Under the pieces are notes generated by a model. It was not told where the DNA came from. It saw only the letters and a program-made list of their open reading frames with translations, and made no database searches. Shown one piece after another: positions 34,554-45,318 of a stretch of DNA of 64,000 nucleotides. Positions within the stretch are counted from its first letter, which is position 1, and each line of letters begins with the position of its first letter. A program made the position numbers and the translations under genes. The stretch lies in contig NC_059363.1 in NCBI RefSeq assembly GCF_019703515.2, positions 2,512,817-2,576,816 on the forward strand, in the 5' to 3' direction. Source of the DNA: Myxocyprinus asiaticus. Taxonomy: Eukaryota; Chordata; Actinopteri; Cypriniformes; Catostomidae.

Positions 34554-34779
34554 GAGTTGCTGCAAACTTGCCCCAAATTCGGCACTCGTTAATTTTCACA
34601 TGCAACTGAGCTTTGCGGCAAACTCTTCATTGCCGCCAAAGGTTTGCTGCATGTTCACCACTACTGGTGAAGAGCTGCAAACTTCTGGCAAACATTTACG
34701 GCGAATAACAAGCTCATTTGCATGTGAAAATAATGAGTGGCGAATTTGCGGCAAGTTTGAAGCAATTTTGCGGCAACTC
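34554..34779. mobile_element. TA-flanked palindromic MITE (GAGTTGC..GCAACTC)
   Basis: It starts GAGTTGCTGCAAACTTGCC after CTCTA and ends GCGGCAACTC before TAGA. Internal arms CACATGCAACTGAGC and AAGCTCATTTGCATGTG are partly complementary. A TA target duplication suggests a Tc1/mariner-type origin. A second copy begins at 43604. Confidence 0.75.
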
Positions 34780-35173
34780 TAGATTTTTTGTAAGTGCAGC
34801 CATGCGTAAGTTACAACTTGGACAAGTTGTAGCATAAATAGGCACTAAGTTACACTTTAAGCACTACTTAATATTTAAGCGTTGCAACATTAAATATAGG
34901 TAAACTGTAACCCTACGTGTAAACTACATTTTTAGGGAAGTCTTCGACCAGGAGTAACAGTTGGAAAATCTTGTTTTGCGTGACAGATCCAAACAAGATA
35001 TGATGATCATATATGATGATGTTGACATTTACAATTGTTTACATTCATGATTCAAGAAAAAACTGACTTAGCGGCTGTTAAGCATGAAACTGATCAAAAC
35101 GGTGCTCTTTCCGGTGTGCATCGCTCGTGTCACTGGTATACAAAGCATGGTGTGATGGGTGTATGGAGGGGGG
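34780..35173. other. no gene recognised
   Basis: Unique AT-rich sequence without repeats or frames of note. Confidence 0.5.
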
Positions 35174-35432
35174 GATAACTTTACACAGAAAAGGTTAGCA
35201 TGCAATTTTATCACACAAAAATAATGTTAACACACATATTGTTTACGTCTTGTGGCTATACTTTTGAAAAAAGTGAGTATTTTAACGTTTACAGATTGGC
35301 CCTATTAACTTCCATTATAAGTGCCTCACTGTTACCCAAATTTTTCTTTTTATAAAGAAAAGGAGGGATGAGTCTAAATGACTTTTTGTGGTAATCAACA
35401 TTATGCAACAAATGCACTGAGCTTAACTCAAC
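35174..35432. mobile_element. partial copy of the AACTTGTATTGAA palindromic MITE
   Basis: Only the right half is present: ATAACTTTACACAGAAAAGG, GTCTTGTGGCTATACTTTTG, ACTTCCATTATAAGTGCCTC, AAGAAAAGGAGGGATGAGTC and GTGGTAATCAACATTATGCA. The terminal GGAATATTCCT is missing. Confidence 0.75.
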
Positions 35433-35839
35433 TTGCTTAACTCTTGCAATAAGAACTGTTGGTGCAACCAAATTAAGCACCAATTTGGTTACAAACTAAC
35501 TACTGTCTTCTTTGAACTTTACATCCCAACTTAAGTGAGACCTTTCTCACATCTGGTGCAACGCTTCTTGGTCTTTATGACTCGGGTCCCTCCAAAGGGT
35601 GTATTTTTGGTGTAAGAAACTATAACAAACCATAACAGTGGACTCCAGGGGGAATTTTTTTTACAAAAGTGTCGAATATGGCCTCTTTGATAATATCGTC
35701 AGCACAATGGCTGCACCCTTCACTTGTTATGTAGCCCAACCGGGTGAGACCCCTTTCTAGAGTTCTTTCGCTCTATGAAACGTGGCATCTTATAATCCCG
35801 TTTCGCTCATAGAGAGCAGTAAATTAAACTGTGGGATCA

Positions 35840-36350
35840 AGATCGCTGTTCATTCCTGCAGCTTGTGTGGTTGACGCTCTCTCTTCATAACTTTCATTTG
35901 CTTTTTATTGCGCACATCGCGAAAGGTCGAGTGTGAATGGCAGGTGTGATAAGTCAGCGTTCCGGGGGCATGTGAAACTGAGAGTATATAGTTGGGGAAC
36001 AGGCCAGCAGCAAGCTGACAGCTTGACAATAGCTTCCAACCCTGGAGGACACCAAACCTGCGCTGTGCCCAGACAATAGTGACCAAAAGCTCTCCCTTCA
36101 ACCGGTGACAAGATACCGTAATGGGAAGGTAATCATTGGAGAAAAACGCCATCAAATATTCAAAAGCTGCCACGGCATGGGGTTGATTAAATATCGACTC
36201 CTCTGTTCCTCGGTCATGCTCGGCTTGATTCCTCACGCAGTTCCCGCGGTCACTGTCTGTTGTCAAGCTCGATGGCATGTGAGATTTTCCCACCACCCAG
36301 TTTGGCTCCTCGAAAGTGTACTTAGAGAGAACTTTACCACATTTTAATGG
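35840..36350. promoter_or_regulatory. candidate conserved non-coding element, GC-richer
   Basis: A repeat-free block richer in G and C than its flanks, with AAAGCTGCCACGGCATGGGG, TTGATTAAATATCGACTCC and CGCAGTTCCCGCGGTCACTG. Both strands have long open frames (172 codons on minus, 80 on plus), which follows from low stop density. Neither frame starts convincingly or shows a domain. More likely regulatory than coding. Confidence 0.35.
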
Positions 36351-36479
36351 ACTTATCGTGCACCTCAAAACAACTTTTTCATGGTATCTGTGAGAATGTT
36401 GGATTTCTTATCATTTGAACAGCATATCTGTATCTGTCATAAGCTTTATTTGCATATATTGGGATAAAATAATCCTTAA

Positions 36480-37415
36480 AGGGACAGGTTAAGCTCATTC
36501 AACATGCATTTTTAGCATAATGTTGATTACCACAGAAAATATTTTTAACTCGTCCCTTGTTAATTAAACATCTGTGTTACAGTGAGGCTCTTTCAATGGA
36601 AGTGAATGGAGGCCAGTCCATAAACATTAAAATACTGATGGTTTCAAAAGTATAGCAACACAATGTAAACATTATAGGTGTTAAGTTGACTCTTGTGTGA
36701 CTAAAAATTATTTTAGTGTGATAAAATTGCTCATAGGGTTTACCAGAATGATGTCGTCATGGAAACAAAGTTGTAATATTGGATACAACTTTACACAGAT
36801 AAGATTAGTGATTTTATCAGGGCCTGGGAAGCTCAGCATGTATTGACGCTGACTATCACCCTTGAAGTTGCAAGTTTGAATCCAGGGCATGCTGAGTGAC
36901 TCCAGTCAGGTCTCCTAAGCAACCAAATTGGCCCGGTTGCTAGGGAGGGTAGAGTCACATGGGTTAACCTCCTTGTGGTCGTGATTAGTGGTTCTTGCTC
37001 TTAATGGGTGTGTGGTAAGTTGTGCGTGGATTGCAGAGAGTAGCATGAGCCTCCACATGCTGTGTGTCATGCACACGCACAACTCACCATGCGCCCCACT
37101 GAGAGCGAGAACCACATAATAGCGACCATGAGGAGGTTAACCCAACGTGACTCTACCCACCCTAGCAACCGGGCTGCTTAGGAGACCTGGCTGGAGTCAC
37201 TCAGCAAGCCCTGAATTTGAACTCGCAACTCCATGTGTGGTAGTCAGCGTCTTTACTCGCTGAGCTACACGGGCCCCCTTGATTTTTGATTTTTTTAAAG
37301 AAAATGAGGGACAAATCAAATTTAATAACAAGTCAAAATAATTTGTTGTGGTAGTCAATATTATGCTACAGAAGCTGTCGAGTGAGCTTAACTTGTATTG
37401 AACCCGGAATATTCC
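36480..37415. mobile_element. palindromic MITE carrying an inverted pair of SINE halves
   Basis: The left end AGGGACAGGTTAAGCTCATT follows TTAA; the right end AACTTGTATTGAACCCGGAA is followed by TATTCCT and TTAA. The left arm contains GCATAATGTTGATTACCACA, and the right arm TTGTGGTAGTCAATATTATG. The middle, 36822-37280, is replaced by SINE sequence. Confidence 0.8.
36822..37280. mobile_element. two SINE 5' halves in inverted orientation
   Basis: A + strand SINE head starts GGGCCTGGGAAGCTCAGCAT (36822) and continues through CCAAATTGGCCCGGTTGCTA to about 37062. From about 37070 the same half appears on the minus strand, ending CGCTGAGCTACACGGGCCC at 37278. Neither has the SINE 3' end. Both tRNA-like promoters would point inward, and a transcript could fold into a hairpin of about 200 bp. 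Confidence 0.85.
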
Positions 37416-37544
37416 TTTAAACCTGAACATAGACGTACCAAATAAATTGTGAATTTGAACAAGCCCCTAACCTCAATTATTAAACTTCGACATTTACATG
37501 GTCTTCCATTGTATTTACAAAGAGACTTGAGGTGGGCTCATTTG

Positions 37545-37650
37545 ACTTGGTCCAGTGAGCAACCACTTAACCATCCAGAACACCTTAGCAACCGTATTGC
37601 AATGCCATGACAACCATCTACAACACCTTAGTATCGTAGTGGCGAGTTTT
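37545..37650 (-). repeat. dispersed GTTGCTAGG repeat, inverted
   Basis: AGCAACCACTTAACCATCCA, GAACACCTTAGCAACC and GTAGTGGCGAGTTTTGCATG are the reverse complement of the 13018-13200 family. Confidence 0.6.
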
Positions 37651-37724
37651 GCATGGATAAACACCACATTCCCCAGAGGCCACGTCCACATTGATACATT
37701 ATCGTTAGTGAACACATTTATTTC

Positions 37725-37895
37725 GCTACATTTACACCTCTCATCCACACTGAAAAGGCGTTTCCCTCCACCAAAAATGGAGCATTTTGAAAACGTTCTC
37801 CATTACCGCCGCATACTTTGGTATACAATGATGACAGGGTTTTCAAAAGAAAAGGGATTAGTGTGGATGTGGCCCGAGAATGTGAAAATCTAGTT
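37725..37895 (+). repeat. dispersed repeat, TCCACCAAAAATGGAG type
   Basis: CTACATTTACACCTCTCATC, TTTCCCTCCACCAAAAATGG, GAAAACGTTCTCCATTA and TTAGTGTGGATGTGGCC. Same family as 13610 (inverted) and 18165. Confidence 0.65.
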
Positions 37896-38701
37896 TTGCT
37901 GTTTTCCATGCCTTTGAATGCAAGGTTTGGTTACTAATACAAACCCTAAACTTGATATGTTAAACTAAATATTATTTGAGCGGCTACAGCTTCAGTCAAA
38001 GTCAAGAGCATGTCATAGGAGTAGCAGTAATATATAGACGTTCTGCAGTGCTGTATATACTTGATTAAACCAAACATTTTCAACATGCAAAGAAAAACCA
38101 CAATGCAGGTGCCTGCCATGGTATATCAAGCTCAAATAGTTTCCAGACCCAAGGACAATTTGTTATCTGAAAATAGTAAGTTCTGTAGTAATATCACAAA
38201 TGTGTTACAGGTTGAAAAAACATCAAAAAGTTTCTGCCTCCAGTTCATGTGGAATGGCCTCTTTATGATCAGTTAGGATAAGTTTTTACATATGTCATGT
38301 GTTATTTTATTTTTTTACCTGGAAACTTTGCCATTTTTAACCCAAAATGAGATTGAGAGTTCTTATTTTTTTTTAAATAATTTTATAATGACAGCAATAT
38401 CTAGCCAATTAAATATTTTAGAGCTTAAAAATATCACTAAAGATAAACTTTTTTAAAAAAATATTTATATTAATAATATATATATATATATATATTTTTA
38501 AAGATTTTATTAATTTGCATTGTTCAAGCCCAGCTGGAAATCATATGTTTTAAAAATTCCCTGATATTTTCAGGTTTTATGGAGGGCCAAATATCTTAAA
38601 ATTAAATAAATCAGTAAATATTTAAATAATATTAAATGGTTTAAAACTATTAAAACATTAAATTAATAATTATACCACTAAATTATCAATAAATATGTTC
38701 C
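37896..38701. other. no gene recognised; AT-rich, short (TA)n
   Basis: Very AT-rich from 38280 on, with a (TA)n of about 11 units near 38477-38498. No frames of note. Confidence 0.5.
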
Positions 38702-38879
38702 ACACTGTAAAAAAGTGGAGGAAACCAATTGCCTTAAAAAATCAAGTAAATGTACTTATTTGGCTCAATTAAAGTGGACTATTCCTAGTTCACTTTAATT
38801 GAGCCAAATAAGTACATTTACTTAGATTTAAAGCAAACATGCTTTTTTAAGTAAGGTTAACTAATTAGATTTTATAGTG
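38702..38879. mobile_element. small MITE with a near-perfect 80-bp hairpin
   Basis: The ends CACTGTAAAAAA and TTTTATAGTG are imperfect inverted repeats. Inside, 38744-38776 and 38791-38823 are perfect 33-bp reverse complements (AAGTAAATGTACTTATTTGG opens the left arm), and pairing continues through all but the central few bases. No coding capacity. Confidence 0.85.
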
Positions 38880-38993
38880 CATGTATTTTATTTTATTAGC
38901 TTTGCATCCATTTTTATCCTGCCATTAGCTTTGGGATGATTTTCATTTATGCACAAGCTTTGCTCTTCATTTTCTAAATTTGACTCAGTAAGG

Positions 38994-39205
38994 GCCCGTT
39001 CACACCGAACACATTCATGCAATAAAAAAAGCCAAAGGCAGCACAACAAATGGCAGAGCATACAGGTGTCTCGAGATGCTTTTAAAAAGTTAAAGTTATT
39101 TTAACTTGACATCTTAAAAATGATGGGCTCATGGCACGAGATGTGTTACATTCGCAAAGACAGCGCAGATGGATGCAAAAAACTTGCCTGTGTGAACGGT
39201 CCCTA
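38994..39205. repeat. TTCACACCGAACAC..TGTGTGAACGG repeat
   Basis: GGGCCCGTTCACACCGAACA, then ATACAGGTGTCTCGAGATGC and a TTAAAGTTATTTTAACTTGA hairpin, ending CCTGTGTGAACGGTCCCTA. The outer ends are reverse complements. Related copies lie at 46720-46990 and 47190-47480. Confidence 0.65.
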
Positions 39206-39374
39206 GAATTCGATTTTGAAAGGTGACGCCCACTTGCATTGAGTGACGTACCGATAACTGTAACCCTGAAAATGAAAAGACACAAAGTTTGTTCTGAAAA
39301 TCAAACCAAAGCTAATTGTAAATTTAAAATGGATGGATTTAATTATTTAATACAGTAGTTAAATATTTAGTCAA

Positions 39375-39389
39375 AAAAATAAAAATAAA

Positions 39390-39421
<32 letters not shown>

Positions 39422-39442
39422 TATATATATATATATATAATA
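39375..39442. repeat. (AAT)n(TA)n compound microsatellite
   Basis: An A-rich stretch, then about eight AAT units and about ten TA units. Confidence 0.93.
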
Positions 39443-39759
39443 AAATAGTAAAATTTGTAATTGTGTTTTTATCAATTTATTTAAATATTTAACTATTTAT
39501 TGATTGATTTAATTTTAAGAAACTTGGGTCTCCATAAGGCTTTCCATGAATCTTGGACCCTGCTTATTCATTTGCTCTTAAACGCTCTTAAAAGACTTGC
39601 TGTGTTCCTAAATTGTTAAATATTTACATAGTTTCTCAGGCAAATAAACAGCTATTTTTACTGGATGGATGTTCACTTTTTAAGTGCAGCGCTAAAACCA
39701 TAATTCTATTTGTAAACAAGAATTACATTACATTGCATACTTTACAAGAGTAAATTTTT

Positions 39760-40180
39760 TTGGGGCCAGCTGCCTCTCTCCCGACATTTTAACACTGCGG
39801 AAAGATACAAGCTTGTTTGCGGTCCCGGCTGCGTTATCGCCACAATCGGTTTGTTAACAGGATGTTTATATATCTTTCATTCGCAAGGAGAAATCCAACC
39901 CAGCTCGGAGGCTTGACCTAAAAACTAATTGAGCGGCGAGCATGGTTGTTCTCACAGTGTAAGACGTGTTAGGAAGTCGAGGCCAGAGGTCATGCTGACA
40001 CATTGTCCCCCTCCCAGTGTGAACATAAACATTTTAGAAAACCTTTTGACCATATTAACTGCTCTTATGAAAGCATCGAGTTCAGACAAAGATATGTCTG
40101 TTTGGCTGAGAGGTCTCGGGAGGAATCCATTGGACTTTAGAATGTTGGATGTTTGTGTCTGACACAAGATGCTTGTGAAA
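39760..40180. promoter_or_regulatory. candidate conserved non-coding element
   Basis: A repeat-free, compositionally complex block with GGTCCCGGCTGCGTTATCGC, CACAATCGG, ACTAATTGAGCGGCG and GGCCAGAGGTCATGCTGAC (a nuclear-receptor AGGTCA half-site). No protein domain in any frame. Regulatory role is inferred from context. Confidence 0.3.
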
Positions 40181-40674
40181 TCGTTTTTTGGAGAGACTCA
40201 CAACAGAAGCTGTTGCAACCGTGCACTGCATATGGGCAAGCCTTACGTCTTTCATTTTTTACAAGCTGACTAACAATTCACTTATCTTGTGGAAAAGAGC
40301 TTGAATCAGCAACTAAAGTATTTAAGCATTACAATTACTTCTTTCTTAAGACACATTCCTGGTCTTATTCTGTACTATTCATGACATCATTAAAAGGGGG
40401 AAATGCTGGTCAGAATATAATAACTTGCTCTTTCTTGTAAACAACTTTTCTGTTCAGGTGACATCAACAAACTCTTGGATATTTTAACCCCTCCCCTCCA
40501 AACACCTGTAATATAGAGACTACTTTTCAGCATACAATCTATTTCTGATGGATAAAAGGATGTACCGATGTATCGGCCACTGTTATTTTCAGCCAATCAT
40601 TGACCGAAAATGCTTGAAAATTAAAGCTAACGGCATATCGGTTTATAAGCATGCAAATTCCCTTTATTTATAAT

Positions 40675-40976
40675 TAGTGACAGACCAATATATCGGCCAG
40701 GCCGATTAATCTACCGATATTTGGCCATTTTGCGTTAATGGGCGTCGTCTGAAAACAGTGTTCGCTTGGCCGATTAACAGAAACGTTTACTTTCCCTTTT
40801 GTCAGTTCCAAGATCTACCAATAGATTAATCAATGGACAGTCAACACTTTGTAAGAGTATTTGAGTAAATATTGCATAAAATAAGTGTTTGCTTCAGTTT
40901 AAATTATGTATATCTGCATTTATATCGGTCATCCTGCTCTCTAGATATTGGTATCGGCCATATCTGTCGACCACTA
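40675..40976. mobile_element. 302-bp hAT-like element with a perfect 8-bp target duplication
   Basis: It begins TAGTGACAGACCAATATATC and ends TATCTGTCGACCACTA; the ends are imperfect inverted repeats. TTTATAAT occurs on both sides (40667-40674 and 40977-40984), an 8-bp duplication as made by hAT transposases. Non-autonomous. Confidence 0.85.
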
Positions 40977-41008
40977 TTTATAATTATGTAAATTTACTGT
41001 GTTGCATA

Positions 41009-42444
41009 CAGGGGCGGATCTAGAAATGTTTTTATGGGGTGACATGCAGACTATGAGGGGTGGCAACACCAAAGCAAGTGCCCATGAGTAGTTCTTATGG
41101 TACCAAGCTTCATTGGAACAAGTACTAGTTCATTAATTGGAGTCACTATCAAATTACAAATGTCCATTTGTTTGCGATACAACTGCATTTCCACAGGAAC
41201 CACATAGTAACCATTTTGCTACTGATTTGCCAACATAAAAACAAAGAGGAGGAAACACACCCATCAACAATAAGCTTACCTGGTTACCGCACACCTGAGA
41301 GCGATTAAGGAGAAAAGAGAAAAAGAGAAAGACAACACACACACACACACTACATACACACAAACAATATGGCCGAGAAGGCCGTCACAACGGGGGACAA
41401 GGAAAAGAGCGCGAGCTGCGGATAAACTGCCGACACTAAACGGCACTGATAACAGCCGAAACAAACACTTATCATAACATTCAAAATAACTCATTCCAGC
41501 GCTGGGTCGCCAGTCGAAACACACTCTAATGAAATAGAAACTCCTAGTCAAAAACTGGAGATGTTTCATCTGGATTATACACATACCTGATGAAAGCTAT
41601 TTCAAAAAGTGGCGAGGACACGTCCCACCTGTCTCAACCCATAACTGTCAGCGATGTATCTAATAATCATTCAGTGAATACTTGGAAACAACTGAGAAAT
41701 TCATCTTTTACCTCTTTTTTTCCATGTATTTGTCCATGTGGTCATTGTTGTTGAGGAAATAAGCTCATTAACCCACGAGAGCCCAAACACTGTACACGCG
41801 CTGCAATAGTAGGTAGGCGATTGGTCAATGTTGTGATTGGTCGCTGCAGCTGCTGTAAACAATCACGGGATTGGTTGCAGCTGTAATCAATCACGCTATG
41901 GGTCTGCGGTCATTTATGCGTTCCGTGAGAGTTTAGGCAGTTTGACATGAATAAAACTCCAACACAAGTGGGCCTGGGTAGCTCAGTGGTAAAAGACGCT
42001 GGCTACCACCCCTGGAGTTCGCTAGTTTGAATCCCAGGGTGTGCTGAGTGACTCCAGCCAGGTCTCCTAAGCAACCAAATTGGCCCGGTTGCTAGGGAGG
42101 GTAGAGAGTCACATGGGGTAATCTCGTGGTCGCTATAATGTGGTTTGTTCTCGGTGGGGCGCGTGGTGAGTTGAGCGTGGATGCCACGGTGGATGGCGTG
42201 AAGCCTCCACATGCACTATGTCTCCATGGCAACGTGCTCAAGCCACGTGATAAGATGCACAGGTTGATGATCTCAGATGCGGAGGCAACTGAGATTCGTC
42301 CTCCGCCAACCAGACTGAGGCGAATCACTACATGACCACGAGGACTTAAAAAGCACATTGGGCATTCCAAATTGGGGAGAATGGCCATGCTTTTTCTTAG
42401 GGTGGCATTTGCCACCCTATGCCACCCAGATAGATCTGCCCCTG
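41009..42444. mobile_element. 1436-bp hAT-like element with a perfect 8-bp target duplication
   Basis: It begins CAGGGGCGGATCTAGAAATG and ends TAGATCTGCCCCTG, inverted repeats of about 15 bp. GTTGCATA flanks both sides (41001-41008 and 42445-42452). The interior has an (AC)n run near 41335-41351, unassigned sequence, and a SINE. No transposase frame is recognised; the minus-strand 102-codon frame at 41276-41584 has no known domain. Confidence 0.88.
41970..42382 (+). mobile_element. near full-length tRNA-derived SINE
   Basis: It begins GGGCCTGGGTAGCTCAGTGG (tRNA-like A box TAGCTCAGTGG), with the B-box-like GTTTGAATCCC, then the shared body and a GGCATTCCAAATTGGGGAGA 3' end. It lies inside the hAT element 41009-42444, so it is the innermost layer of the nest. 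Confidence 0.88.
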
Positions 42445-42676
42445 GTTGCATACAGTTTTGCAGTTATTATTATTTATTTTTTTTATATAAAGAAATACCT
42501 ACCAAATAAATGAAATCTGAAAAAGTAAAGCATGTTGATTCATAACCAATTCAAATCAAGCATGATTCTGATGACAAAATAAATTGAGTAAGTGGCAAAA
42601 TATCGGTATCGGCCTATAATTATTTTGTTAAAATCGGTTATGATAACAGCCAAATTTTTCAGATTGGTGCATCTCA

Positions 42677-43603
42677 TGATATTACCAAATCTCTCCCTAT
42701 TTTTGTTTTTTACATTAATTTCTTGCTCACTCTAAAAACATGTCACTTTACCAAAGTAAAATAGGTAAAGTAAGAGATATTTTCCATACAAAATTAAACT
42801 CTCAAAGCTCAAAAAGGACAAAAGAAAACAAAACAAAACAAAAACACAAGAATTCTAAAATTATTTTATATGAATAGAAACAACATTTAAAGGTGCATTC
42901 AGTAATTTTTTCCTCATTAAAAGTTTGTCAAAAAAAAATAAATAAAGAAAAAATTGTAATTTTGAAACATATTGAGATGAAGACTCTTGAGATAAAAGCC
43001 ATTTTATTCTACATGAAGAGGGTCTTCTCATGGTTAGGATCACATAACCAGACAAATACTACTCGCTTAATCTTAGTAACCACCCTATTATGGCGTGTTC
43101 AAGTCATGTTTTTACGAGTTGAGCGTACATGAACGGCAACACAACTTTGTAATTACGAGTGTGAAACTCTGGATTTTCTTTGAGCCCCGACTTTACGATT
43201 TTTTCAATTTATGAATCATGGCGAAAGCAAATTGTTATTGGTAATAATTACTTGAGGGTTTTTACTGAGCAGTTTATTTTGCTTTAATTTTTTTGTACTG
43301 TTAATAAAGAATAACAATAAAAATACAACTCATTTTGCTGGCTTATGCAGCAACAAGCATTTGCAACAAAACTACATTTCCATCATTACATGTGATTGCA
43401 CTAGTTTGATAAAATATCTAAAGCATTAATTATGCAGCTAATATGTGGCTTTGCTCTTCATTTTGTTGTATAAGTGTCAAAAAAGCTTCTTGCCTTCACT
43501 AGTAAGTGAAGAAGAGAGAAAGAAATCTGAAATTGCAAAAGGGGTCCGTTCTTTCAGACTTAAAGCACTTGAAAGCACATCACATCCCTAAAAACAATCA
43601 AGA
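42677..43603. other. no gene recognised
   Basis: AT-rich unique sequence with A-rich runs. Frames up to about 79 codons have no domain. Confidence 0.5.
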
Positions 43604-44060
43604 GATCTGGCAAATTGCCACTCATTTTCACATGCAACTGAGCTTTGCAGCAAACTCTTCATTGTTGTCAAAGGTTGGCTGCAGGTTCACAACTACTGAT
43701 GAAGATCTGCAAACTTCTGGCAACCATTGGTGGCGAATCACAAGCTCATTTGCATGTAAAAAAATAAGGAGTGGGAAATTTAAGGCAAGTTTGCGGCAAG
43801 TTTGTCAAAACCAGTGGCGTAGCCAAGGGTGGGCTGGGGTGGGCCTAGGCCCAGAATATTAGAGATTATTCTTTGACTTCAAATATATATTCATAAAATC
43901 GTTTAAAACTGCATTTTGAATGCACTGCTTCTTTGCTATTAAGGAAAAATTTGTCAAAAATAAAATGTGGGCAAAAACTTGTGAGCCCATCCATTTTTAC
44001 TCAGGCCCACCCAAGAGTAATTTCTTGGTCAGAACACTAGATTTTTTGTAAGGGATCGAA
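43604..44060. mobile_element. second GCAACTC-type MITE, with a hAT-like insertion
   Basis: CACATGCAACTGAGCTTTGC, AACTCTTCATTG, GCAAACTTCTGGCAACC and CAAGCTCATTTGCATGTAAA match 34554-34779. At about 43814 a foreign block begins CAGTGGCGTAGCCAAGGGTG and ends near 44040 with TTGGTCAGAACACTAG, after which the MITE flank ATTTTTTGTAAGGG resumes. The block has hAT-like terminal wording but diverged ends. Confidence 0.65.
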
Positions 44061-45235
44061 TTCACGATTTCTGACCTTGAAAGTGTGAAAAGTGAATTTC
44101 TTCAATGGCTTCAGTAACTGAAAACTGTTGCGTTTGAATGATGCTGCATCCACACCACTAGGTGTCAGTGTAAGTCAAAGACGACATGAACACAAAAACT
44201 GAGTACACCTTTAAGTCACAATTAGTTGAAAATCTAACATTCATATAACATCAGACATTCATATCAAAACAACGTGACATATTGAAAATGATTGACATAT
44301 CTATGGAGGATATAACTATACGGCCCATATTAATAACTGTTTACTCCACTATTTCTCCAGTTCATCTGACATGGCTTAAGAACAACAGAATCATTGGTGT
44401 CAAATACTTAATCATCTCACTTTAGCTTGATTTATGCACATTTAGTTTAAACACAGCAGTTATCAAGCTGATTGTACTACAAACCAAAACAATCACTATT
44501 ACTAGCATTAGCCTACTACTAATTACTAAAGATAATGCTAACCATTTTTGTAATGTAAATAATATAACCTGTTTGCATCACATTTCCCCTACTGTAGCAT
44601 TGTCAATTATGTGGATGTGATTAACTTGAGGTAGAAAAACAAAAAAGATCGTGCGAGAGTAAAGCAAATAAGGAAAAGATTATATGCCTTCACAGTCAAC
44701 GTATGACATAGCCTTTTTAATTTAGTATACACCGAGGTCATAGTCGGCCTATAATAACTTGGAAGTAACCAAAGACAAACAGAAACCTTTAATCTGGCTT
44801 TCAAAAATAGGGCACGGCCTGATCAGTCAACGTGCCAAGTGGGTGCAGCATTTGGGTCTGTACAGTCATATGCTAAACACACATGGCCACATGAAAGATG
44901 AGTTAATGCAGGCTGCTGCATCATAATAACTGCAGCGTGCCATTCTGAAACGCCTTTAATAAAGTCAGTCTGTGTGAGGACAGGGGGTTTGTCTAATATG
45001 AGCACGTTATTTATTACTATTTAGAATCTAAATGTTAGATAATATAATTAAAGTTATGCACACTATACGCATACAGTACATCAAATGTATACAGTGGTTG
45101 AGCCAGAGAGCACATCAGATCTGTGGTTCAGTTCATCCTCCACTGTCCATAAACAAAAGCGGTAGGCCTGCTTGTTTTTTGATGTATGGAAAGCGAGGCT
45201 TCACACTGTGGTTTGGCTGTTCATTGTTAAAAGCA
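44061..45235. other. no gene recognised
   Basis: Unique AT-rich sequence; no repeat, RNA gene or frame could be assigned. Confidence 0.5.
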
Positions 45236-45312
45236 TCTTAAACCAGCCGTAGCTCGACTTGGTGTAGTTTCTAGTCTCCCAGCATGGCCAGGTTGGCGTT
45301 TTAGGCTGGTTT
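45236..45312. repeat. fragment of the GCTGG/CCAGC repeat
   Basis: AAACCAGCCGTAGCTCGACT, CTCCCAGCATGGCCAGG and TTTTAGGCTGGTTTAAAGG match the 24540-26295 unit. Confidence 0.7.
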
Positions 45313-45318
45313 AAAGGA

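Larger units (their letters stand above)
40556..42676. mobile_element. outer hAT-like element (GATGTACCGATGTATCGGCC ends), host of a nest
   Basis: The left side begins GGATGTACCGATGTATCGG and the right side ends TCAGATTGGTGCATC; the inner CGGTATCGGCCTATAATTA mirrors the left AACGGCATATCGG. Two other elements are inserted (40675-40976 and 41009-42444). Outer edges are approximate and no target duplication was recognised. Confidence 0.6.

Noticed and set aside
35850..36368. 172-codon frame on the minus strand
   Set aside because: No ATG at its start, no recognisable domain, and an overlapping open frame on the other strand; low stop density of a GC-richer unique block explains it.
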